DNA of 8,926 nucleotides, taken from the NCBI GenBank assembly GCA_947600345.1, contig CANQGC010000108.1:1-8926 (forward strand), given 5' to 3'. Below, piece after piece: positions 1 to 4,684 of the stretch. The notes under the pieces are model-generated. The model saw only the letters and a list, made by a program, of their open reading frames with translations, was not told the origin of the DNA and made no database searches. The translations under genes were made by a program, and so were the position numbers. Positions within the stretch are counted from its first letter, which is position 1; each line of letters starts with the position of its first letter. This DNA is from an uncultured Clostridia bacterium (lineage in GTDB: Bacteria > Bacillota > Clostridia > Christensenellales > Aristaeellaceae).

Positions 1-513
1 CCGGAACGCGCTGATCATGGCGCTCATCAGCTGCTCGGGGCGCACGATGCGATCCCAGTAGCGGCAGACCGGCCGGAAGGCGTCGTTGGTGGACAGCGAC
101 AGGTCGTGGGGCTGCTCCATCTGCTGGAGCACCGGGTCGGGCTGGCGGCAGGCGTAGACGTCGCCGGGCAGGATCAGCACCGGTATGTTGTTGGCCGTGG
201 CCGTGGCGGCGGCGGTGACCATGTTCGCCGCGCCGGGGCCCACCGATGACGTGACCGCCATGATCTGCTTGCGCTTCATCTGCTTGGCGAAGGCGATGGC
301 CGCGTGGGCCTGGCCCTGCTCGTTCTTGCCCTGGTAGATCTCCAGCCGCCTGGCCTCCTGCTCCAGCGCCTGGCCCAGGCCGACGACGTTGCCGTGGCCC
401 GGCAACATGAACACGCCGCGCACGAAGGGCTGCACCACGTCGTCATAGGCCACGTACTGGTTCTCCAGGAAGCGCACCAGCGCCTGGGCCATGGTCAATC
501 GAATCGTCTTCAT
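1..513 (-). CDS. iolD: 3D-(3,5/4)-trihydroxycyclohexane-1,2-dione hydrolase, N-terminal part
   Basis: This is the first 171 residues of a ThDP-dependent enzyme that continues beyond the left edge. IolD hydrolyses the cyclic trione made by IolE to 5-deoxy-D-glucuronate in cytosolic myo-inositol catabolism. The visible part is the pyrimidine-binding domain of the acetolactate synthase-like fold. It starts MKTIRLTMAQAL, has the family-typical stretch FVRGVFMLPGHGNVVGLGQA (about residues 30-49), then KNEQGQAHAA with Glu65 as the expected ThDP-activating glutamate, and TSSVGPGAANMVTAAATA (88-105). The start ATG at 513 directly follows the TGA of iolB with no gap, and a GGAGG lies 8 nt upstream inside the iolB 3' end, so the two genes are probably translationally coupled. 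An ATG 4 nt upstream opens a different frame and is rejected. The family is usually about 620-650 aa, so roughly a quarter is present. The identification is firm because iolB and iolE adjoin it. Confidence 0.93.
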   Translation of the reverse strand, partial: MKTIRLTMAQALVRFLENQYVAYDDVVQPFVRGVFMLPGHGNVVGLGQALEQEARRLEIYQGKNEQGQAHAAIAFAKQMKRKQIMAVTSSVGPGAANMVTAAATATANNIPVLILPGDVYACRQPDPVLQQMEQPHDLSLSTNDAFRPVCRYWDRIVRPEQLMSAMISAFR

Positions 514-1314
514 TCATTCTCCCTCCAGCTTGAAGATGTGGTCGTTGGCGTCCGGCTGCCACAGCCAGGCGTGCTCGGGGTCGTCGATGCGGGTCTTGCG
601 CCAGGGGTCGCCGGGAAGATGCCGGATGCCCCACATGTAGCACAGCGCGTAGCCGGGGGCAGCCACCTGGGAGTGGAAGCCGCAGTTGATCACGCTCAGG
701 CCGTTGTGGCGGGTCTGGTAGATCTCGCCGTTGCCGAAGCCCGCGCCGAAGCCCTGGGGATGATCGAAGCGGTAGAAGTACACCTCCGGCTGGGGGTGGT
801 GGTGCGGCGGGTAGCTGGACCACTTGCCGGGGAAGTTCAATATCTCGCCCAGCACCATGTTGGAGTAGGGCGCGCTCTCGTAGTCGAAGAAGGTCTGAAT
901 CTCCCGGCGCATGCAGCCCAGCAGCTCGCCGTTGGCGCCAGCATGCTGCACCATCACGTCCTCGGGCTTGTACAGCCGCGCGGGGAAGGGATTTTCGTTG
1001 TCGGTCATCTGCACGTAGAGCTCGGCGTGGGTCAGCGCCCGGACGCTAACCTTCGTGCCCCGGCCCACGTGCAGGCACCAGGCGCCGCAGTGGAAGGTGT
1101 CGGGCCGGTCCGCCTCGACGGCCTGGCCGTCCCAGGCGAACTCCACCCTGCCCTGGAGCAGGTCGACGGCGACCTCCTTCTCCGGCTCGTCGAATTCGTA
1201 GGCGTCGCCCGGCTCCAGCACCAGCAGGCCCACGTCCATCCGCGTGCCCTGGTCGCCTTCGCCCATGGTGAGGTAGGCGTTGTAGCCGCGGCGCACCTCG
1301 CGGTCAAAGTACAT
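514..1314 (-). CDS. iolB: 5-deoxy-glucuronate isomerase
   Basis: A complete 266-aa cytosolic enzyme that isomerises 5-deoxy-D-glucuronate to 2-deoxy-5-keto-D-gluconate, the step after IolD. The protein is a bicupin. The N-terminal cupin spans roughly residues 10-110. The C-terminal cupin carries the recognisable KWSSYPPHHHPQPEVYFYRF motif (164-183), with probable metal ligands His171, His173, Glu177 and the later His214 in NCGFHSQVAAPGYALCYMWGIRH. In many IolB proteins a longer acidic insertion separates the His pair from the Glu; here it is short (HHHPQPE). The length is normal for the family (about 260-275 aa). The start ATG at 1314 has GGAGG 8 nt upstream. The gene follows iolE after a 42-nt gap and abuts iolD, so it is the middle gene of the operon. 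The remaining steps (IolC kinase, IolJ aldolase, IolG dehydrogenase) are not in view. Confidence 0.95.
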   Translation of the reverse strand: MYFDREVRRGYNAYLTMGEGDQGTRMDVGLLVLEPGDAYEFDEPEKEVAVDLLQGRVEFAWDGQAVEADRPDTFHCGAWCLHVGRGTKVSVRALTHAELYVQMTDNENPFPARLYKPEDVMVQHAGANGELLGCMRREIQTFFDYESAPYSNMVLGEILNFPGKWSSYPPHHHPQPEVYFYRFDHPQGFGAGFGNGEIYQTRHNGLSVINCGFHSQVAAPGYALCYMWGIRHLPGDPWRKTRIDDPEHAWLWQPDANDHIFKLEGE

Positions 1315-1356
1315 CTGTCATCCCTCCAATTCTGGTCGATGGGGCAAGGCGGCGCG

Positions 1357-2256
1357 TCAGAGCCCGGTGTGCTCCCGGATGTACTTGCGCGCCTTGATGG
1401 CGTACTCCAGCGGGTTGGCCAGCGCGGGGTCCTGCTCGGCCTCCACCAGCAGCCAGCCCTCGTAGCCGGACTTCGCCAGCAATTCAAAGATCGGATCGAA
1501 GTCCACGCAGCCGTCGCCGGGCACGGTGAAGGCCCCGTTGCGCACGGCCTGCAGAAAGCTCCAGCCCTCGGGGGCAACGCGCTTCACCACGTCCGCGCGC
1601 ATGTCCTTCAGGTGCAAGTGGCCCACGCGGTCCACGTACTTCTGAAGCACCGTCAGCGGGTCCTCGCCCGCGAAGGTGAAGTGGCCGGTGTCGTAGCAGA
1701 GGAAGACCAAATCGGGGTCGGTGTTGGCCAGCATCCGGTCGGTCTCCGCCGCGGTCTGAACGACCGTGCCCATGTGGTGGTGGAAGCACAGCTTGAAGCC
1801 GCGCGCCTTCGCCACCGCGCCCAGGCGGTTGAGCCCCGCGCAGAGCCGCGCCCACTCGCCATCGTCCATGATGTGGCGCGCGTCCCCCAGCACCGGCGTA
1901 TTCATCTGGCCCTGGATGGAGTAGCTCTGCTCGCTCACGTTGATCCGGTTCGCGCCCACGGCCGCCAGGAAGTCGAGCTCCTTCGAGAAGTCCGCCTCCA
2001 CCTGCTCGATGGGCTGGGTCAATATAAAGGAAGAAAACCAGCGCGACGCGATGCGCATGCCGCGCAGGTCGAGCTCGCGCTTGAGCTCGGCGGGGTCGCT
2101 GGGGTACTTGTTGCCGATCTCGCAGCCGGTGAAGCCCGCCAGCGCCATCTCGCTCACGATCTGGCGGAAGGTATTCTCCCCGCCCAGCTCGGGCATGTCG
2201 TCGTTGCACCAGCCGATGGGCGCGATGCCCAGAAAGACCTTGTTGGAATCAAACAT
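1357..2256 (-). CDS. iolE: Inosose (2-keto-myo-inositol) dehydratase
   Basis: A 299-aa cytosolic enzyme of the xylose isomerase-like TIM-barrel family. It dehydrates 2-keto-myo-inositol to the trihydroxycyclohexane-dione used by IolD. Diagnostic segments are GIAPIGWCNDDMPELG (10-25), GCEIGNKYPSDP (44-55), the His-rich CFHHHMGTV (157-165), CYDTGHFTFAGEDP (187-200), VGHLHLKDMR (211-220), PGDGCVDF (246-253) and LLVEAEQDPALANP (269-282). The Asp189, His215 and Glu272 regions are probable metal-ligand sites by analogy with the fold. The start at 2256 is chosen over an in-frame TTG at 2262 because AGGAGG at 2265-2270 is 8 nt from the ATG but only 2 nt from the TTG. It is the first gene of the operon and lies behind a long leader. 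Length and motifs are intact and nothing suggests decay. Confidence 0.95.
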   Translation of the reverse strand: MFDSNKVFLGIAPIGWCNDDMPELGGENTFRQIVSEMALAGFTGCEIGNKYPSDPAELKRELDLRGMRIASRWFSSFILTQPIEQVEADFSKELDFLAAVGANRINVSEQSYSIQGQMNTPVLGDARHIMDDGEWARLCAGLNRLGAVAKARGFKLCFHHHMGTVVQTAAETDRMLANTDPDLVFLCYDTGHFTFAGEDPLTVLQKYVDRVGHLHLKDMRADVVKRVAPEGWSFLQAVRNGAFTVPGDGCVDFDPIFELLAKSGYEGWLLVEAEQDPALANPLEYAIKARKYIREHTGL

Positions 2257-2264
2257 GCGCAAAA

Positions 2265-2270
2265 CCTCCT
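2265..2270 (-). promoter_or_regulatory. Ribosome binding site of iolE
   Basis: A perfect AGGAGG on the minus strand, 8 nt before the ATG at 2256. It decides the iolE start against an in-frame TTG two codons upstream, which would leave only a 2-nt spacer. Confidence 0.85.
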
Positions 2271-2307
2271 GCCCTCGATTGGGAAGCGCGGCCTCCGCAA
2301 TCCTGAA

Positions 2308-2340
2308 CGCGGCTGGCCCAAGTTTCCCGGGTCAGCCGCG
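2308..2340 (-). repeat. Inverted repeat in the iolE leader (proximal)
   Basis: Arms CGCGGCTG (2308-2315) and CAGCCGCG (2333-2340) are perfect 8-bp complements. The stem resumes with CCC/GGG after one non-Watson-Crick position, leaving a 9-nt loop. It lies about 50 nt upstream of the iolE start. No U-tract follows on either strand, so it does not look like a simple terminator. An RNA hairpin in the leader or a protein-binding palindrome are both possible. Confidence 0.6.
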
Positions 2341-2480
2341 GAACGTCGCGTTTCCCTGTTCAATTTTCGCGCGCGCCACCTGGCGAAGCGGCGGATTGTT
2401 ACTGCATTGATTCGCATTCTTTAAAATTGAATTACAATGTGGAAACCAAACCGCCCTCCCAGCGCCCGCGCGCTCAGCAA

Positions 2481-2501
2481 TGCGGCGGTAACATCGCCGC
2501 A
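2481..2501 (-). repeat. Inverted repeat in the iolE leader (distal)
   Basis: A perfect 7-bp inverted repeat, TGCGGCG-N7-CGCCGCA, centred near 2491. It would sit about 90 nt into the iol transcript. The symmetric arms and 7-nt centre resemble a repressor operator, but no known consensus (IolR or CcpA cre) could be matched with confidence. Confidence 0.55.
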
Positions 2502-2589
2502 CATTCGCCAATAATTCCGGTGAATAATCATGCGTTTTGCACAAACAAACCGCCGGAAAACGGGCGCATGACCTCCCATCATTGCCTAT

Positions 2590-2618
2590 ATGATACCACG
2601 CCCGGAATGGATTGTCAA
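2590..2618 (-). promoter_or_regulatory. Promoter of the iolEBD operon
   Basis: On the minus strand, TTGACA (2618-2613) is a perfect -35, followed by a 17-bp spacer and TATCAT (2595-2590), one mismatch from TATAAT. A TG dinucleotide one base before the -10 makes it an extended -10. This is the strongest promoter-like sequence in the region and faces iolE. Transcription would start near 2583, giving a leader of about 325 nt. Confidence 0.75.
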
Positions 2619-2794
2619 TAGTGGCAAAACGTGGCGTCATGCTTTTATATTCTTGTCATTTTCCACAAAAAAGTACCCCCTGATATTGATTTTGTCTCCC
2701 TTCGTTCACTTTGCCCGCCCGGGGAACCAAAAGCCCCAGCCGCTTCCATTGTGATATGATTTTGACAATTAGGGCTGCAATTTTGACATAACAC

Positions 2795-2822
2795 TTGAAA
2801 TGATACAAAATTATGATATGAT
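2795..2822 (+). promoter_or_regulatory. Promoter of the NlpC/P60 gene
   Basis: TTGAAA (2795-2800), a 16-bp spacer and TATGAT (2817-2822), with TG placed for an extended -10 (TGA-TATGAT). Transcription would start near 2829, about 65 nt before the start codon. Perfect TTGACA hexamers also occur at 2762-2767 and 2783-2788. The second could pair with the weaker TACAAA (2804-2809, also preceded by TGA) at a short 15-bp spacing. The surrounding sequence is very AT-rich, so the exact start site is uncertain. Confidence 0.6.
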
Positions 2823-2893
2823 GTATGTGCTTTGAAATTTTTATGCAATATTATTTATTAATTTGTTGCCATTTTATGGGAGGGGAAAGTTAG

Positions 2894-3733
2894 ATGCATA
2901 ACCGAACTATGAAGCGGCTGATCTGTGCGCTGCTCGTTGCGATCATGGCGTTTGCGTGCTCCGCGCCGGCCGCCCTCGCCTCCGTTCCCGCGAAGGTGAG
3001 CTCGTCCTCGGCGAGAGCCTACAAGTCCGCGTCCACCGATTCCGCCTCGCTGAAGCTTCCCAAGAATCTGAAGCTGAGCATCACCGCCGTGGCCGGCGGC
3101 TGGGCGAAGGTCAAATACAAGGGCAAGGCCGCTTACGTCAGGCTGGACAAGCTGAGCCCGACGAAGAAGGCCAAGCGCTACGCCAGCGACGACGCCAACG
3201 TCTACGATAGCTCCGGCGACAAGATCGGTTCGGTGTCCAAGGGCGCGACCGTCTACCTGCTGGGCACGATCGGCGGCCACTACTGCGTGGCGAGCAGCTC
3301 CGGTTCGGTGGGCTTCATGAAGTCGGGAACGCTGTCCAAGAAGAAGCCGGCGGCGCCGAAGCTGAGCAAGGTGGATAAGGTTCTCATCGTGGCAAAGAGC
3401 CTGCTGGGAACGAAGTACGCGCTCAGCGACAATCCGCCGAACAGCTTCAACTGCTCCTCATTCGTGCAATACTGCATGGGCAAGGCGGGCATCTCCATGA
3501 AGGGCACGGCGGCCGATCAGGCGGCGGATTCCCGCTACAAGCTGATCAAGAGCATCTCCGATCTGAAGAAGGGCGACGTACTCTTCTTCGCCGAGGGGAA
3601 GACCATCGACCACTCCGCCATCTACATCGGCGACGGCGAATTCGTCGAAGCCAGCGCCAACGCCGGAAAGGTGCAGACCAACACCCTGACCGATTGGTAC
3701 AGAAGCCACTTCATCTGCGCCCGCAGGCCCTGA
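2894..3733 (+). CDS. Secreted SH3-repeat NlpC/P60 cell-wall peptidase
   Basis: A 279-aa exported peptidoglycan hydrolase candidate. Residues 1-29 form a signal peptide: a basic start MHNRTMKR, the hydrophobic core LICALLVAIMAFAC, and a likely Ala-X-Ala-type cleavage site around ALA-S (27-30). Two SH3-like segments follow, about 38-88 (with GGWAKVKYKGKAAYVRLDKL) and about 96-148 (with GDKIGSVSKGATVYLLGTIGGHYCV). These probably bind the wall. A Lys/Pro-rich linker leads to an NlpC/P60 domain from about 160 to the end. The nucleophile is Cys187 in FNCSSFVQY, and the base is His240 in DHSAIYIGDGEFVEAS. The usual third catalytic position, 12 residues later, is Glu252 instead of His. The family cleaves peptide bonds in stem peptides, commonly D-Glu/meso-DAP; the exact bond here is unknown. 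GGGAGGGG lies upstream of the chosen ATG; the internal ATG at 2909 is too far from it. The gene stands alone, with its own promoter and terminator. Confidence 0.88.
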   Translation: MHNRTMKRLICALLVAIMAFACSAPAALASVPAKVSSSSARAYKSASTDSASLKLPKNLKLSITAVAGGWAKVKYKGKAAYVRLDKLSPTKKAKRYASDDANVYDSSGDKIGSVSKGATVYLLGTIGGHYCVASSSGSVGFMKSGTLSKKKPAAPKLSKVDKVLIVAKSLLGTKYALSDNPPNSFNCSSFVQYCMGKAGISMKGTAADQAADSRYKLIKSISDLKKGDVLFFAEGKTIDHSAIYIGDGEFVEASANAGKVQTNTLTDWYRSHFICARRP

Positions 3734-3750
3734 CGGGTCTGGACCGCGTC

Positions 3751-3779
3751 AGCCGCCTGGATCCAATCAGGCGGCTTTT
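3751..3779 (+). terminator. Intrinsic terminator after the NlpC/P60 gene
   Basis: A perfect 9-bp stem AGCCGCCTG / CAGGCGGCT with an 8-nt loop, followed by a run of T ending at 3779. It starts 17 nt after the stop codon. The end of its T-tract overlaps the extended -10 of the next gene. Confidence 0.85.
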
Positions 3780-3787
3780 GCTATCAT
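3779..3787 (+). promoter_or_regulatory. Candidate extended -10 promoter of the LytTR regulator
   Basis: TGC-TATCAT matches an extended -10 with one mismatch in the hexamer. No convincing -35 is present, because that position falls in the stem and loop of the preceding terminator. Transcription would start near 3794, about 35 nt before the ATG. Confidence rests mainly on similarity to the other promoters in the window. Confidence 0.4.
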
Positions 3788-3829
3788 GAACGCGGAATCG
3801 GGCATTCTTTCAGAGGGGAGGCGCGAACG

Positions 3830-4567
3830 ATGCGCATACTGATCTGCGACGAAGAGGAGCGCCACGGCGAGGCCGTGCTCGCGTCCATCGAGCGCTGGGA
3901 GCAGGACGGCGGCACGCGCGCCGCCGTGGAGCGCTTCCGCTCCTCCGAGGACGCGCTGCAGGCGATCCGCGGCCGGGAGCCCTTCGACCTGGCCTTTCTG
4001 GAAGCCCAGTTTCCCGGCGAGCTGGACGGGCTTCAGCTGGCCCGGGAGCTGCGCCTGCGCAACCCCCGGATGGAGATCGTATTCATCACCGCCCGCGAGG
4101 AGTACGCCCCTCGCGGCTACGAGGTCGGCGCGCTGCGCTTTCTGCGCAAGCCCGCCAGGGACGAGCAGATTCGCGAGTGCCTGGACATCGCCCGCCACAG
4201 CTGGCGCGACGCCCAGTCGGACGCCTTCATCGCCGTGGAGCGCAGGCAGGTGATCTACCGCATCCCCTGCCGCGCGATCCGCTACATCGAGTCCGCCGCG
4301 CCCTATCTGGACATCCACATCGACGGCCCGCAGCCGCAGAAGCTCCACATCCGCAGGAAGCTCAGCGACATCTCCGGCGCGCTCCCGCCCGGCATGTTCG
4401 TACAGTGCCACCAGAGCTTCCTGGTCAACCCGAGCTACGTGCGGCGGGTCTCCAAGCAGAGCATACTGCTGCTGGACGGCACCGAGATCCCCGTCAGCGC
4501 GAAGTGCCGAGAGTCCACCTACACCCGCTTCAAGGCGCTGTTCCTGGGGGACGAGAAGGATTCGTGA
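3830..4567 (+). CDS. LytTR-family response regulator with Glu at the phosphoacceptor site
   Basis: A 245-aa cytosolic transcription factor. Residues 1-118 are a CheY-like receiver: MRILICDEEE supplies the acidic pocket (Asp7, Glu8), FITARE carries the conserved Thr87 and FLRKP the conserved Lys107. The phosphoacceptor segment reads FDLAFLEAQFPGELDGLQLA, so Glu58 stands where FLD normally provides the Asp. The PGELDG loop itself resembles other LytTR-linked receivers. Residues 133-240 form a LytTR DNA-binding domain, recognisable from FIAVERRQVIYRIP, IRYIES and FVQCHQSFLVNPSYVRRV (190-206). LytTR domains usually bind pairs of short direct repeats upstream of target promoters. No histidine kinase lies next to the gene, and terminators flank it on both sides, so it is monocistronic. 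GGGGAGG ends 8 nt before the ATG. The Glu may mimic constitutive phosphorylation; the regulated genes are unknown. Confidence 0.9.
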   Translation: MRILICDEEERHGEAVLASIERWEQDGGTRAAVERFRSSEDALQAIRGREPFDLAFLEAQFPGELDGLQLARELRLRNPRMEIVFITAREEYAPRGYEVGALRFLRKPARDEQIRECLDIARHSWRDAQSDAFIAVERRQVIYRIPCRAIRYIESAAPYLDIHIDGPQPQKLHIRRKLSDISGALPPGMFVQCHQSFLVNPSYVRRVSKQSILLLDGTEIPVSAKCRESTYTRFKALFLGDEKDS

Positions 4568-4582
4568 CAACTTCAACATTTC

Positions 4583-4607
4583 AGGCGGCAATGCGCCGCC
4601 TTTTTCT
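4583..4607 (+). terminator. Intrinsic terminator after the LytTR regulator
   Basis: A perfect 7-bp stem AGGCGGC / GCCGCCT with a 5-nt loop, then TTTTTCTT. It starts 15 nt after the stop codon. Its left arm shares TCAGGCGGC with the right arm of the terminator that precedes the gene. Confidence 0.87.
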
Positions 4608-4635
4608 TGCCTGCGGCGCTCGAATTTGATATAAT
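4607..4635 (+). promoter_or_regulatory. Promoter of the glycerophosphodiesterase gene
   Basis: TTGCCT (4607-4612), a 17-bp spacer and a perfect TATAAT (4630-4635), preceded by TGA to give an extended -10. The expected start of transcription is near 4642. This places any translation start upstream of about 4640 outside the transcript and supports the ATG at 4685. Confidence 0.75.
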
Positions 4636-4637
4636 AT

Positions 4638-4668
4638 TCCCAGGTGAATACTGGGATGGCGGCATCCC
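4638..4668 (+). repeat. Two overlapping inverted repeats at the transcription start
   Basis: TCCCAG-N7-CTGGGA (4638-4656) and GGGATG-N4-CATCCC (4653-4668) are perfect 6-bp inverted repeats that share GGGA at 4653-4656, so they cannot both pair at once. The first straddles the predicted transcription start and is better read as a DNA palindrome. The second would be a small 5' hairpin ending 3 nt before the ribosome binding site. Either could be regulatory or coincidental. Confidence 0.4.
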
Positions 4669-4671
4669 TCT

Positions 4672-4677
4672 GAGGAG
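4672..4677 (+). promoter_or_regulatory. Ribosome binding site of the glycerophosphodiesterase gene
   Basis: GAGGAG with a 7-nt spacer to the ATG at 4685. It selects this start; the open frame itself extends 26 codons further upstream, but that part precedes the promoter -10. Confidence 0.8.
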
Positions 4678-4684
4678 TGAGGCT

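Larger units (their letters stand above)
2257..2893. other. Divergent intergenic region between iolE and the NlpC/P60 gene
   Basis: A 637-bp stretch with no gene I can support. It splits into three parts. Positions 2257-2589 would be the transcribed leader of the iol operon and hold two perfect inverted repeats. Positions 2590-2618 are the iol promoter. Positions 2619-2893 are increasingly AT-rich and hold the rightward promoter region of the wall-hydrolase gene and its 5' leader. Short open frames exist on both strands but lack ribosome binding sites and recognisable products. No tRNA-like or known riboswitch motif was recognised by eye. Confidence 0.7.

Noticed and set aside
304..2424. A 706-codon open frame on the plus strand opposite iolE, iolB and iolD
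   Set aside because: It is antisense to three confidently identified enzymes, has low-complexity Val/Ala/His/Leu-rich composition, and is explained by GC-ending codons keeping the opposite strand open.
2439..2540. Possible CcpA cre-like sites in the iol leader
   Set aside because: Candidates such as the one around TGCAAAACGCATGA miss the central CG position of the consensus by one base.
2421..2582. A possible 53-codon reading frame on the minus strand inside the iol leader, starting almost at the predicted transcription start
   Set aside because: It would be leaderless with no ribosome binding site, and its translation shows no recognisable features.
2645..2848. A 67-codon minus-strand frame between the two divergent promoters
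   Set aside because: It has no ribosome binding site or recognisable product and lies across AT-rich regulatory DNA.
4607..4684. A 26-residue N-terminal extension of the phosphodiesterase
   Set aside because: It would start within the preceding terminator's T-tract and upstream of the promoter -10, while a good ribosome binding site serves the ATG at 4685.
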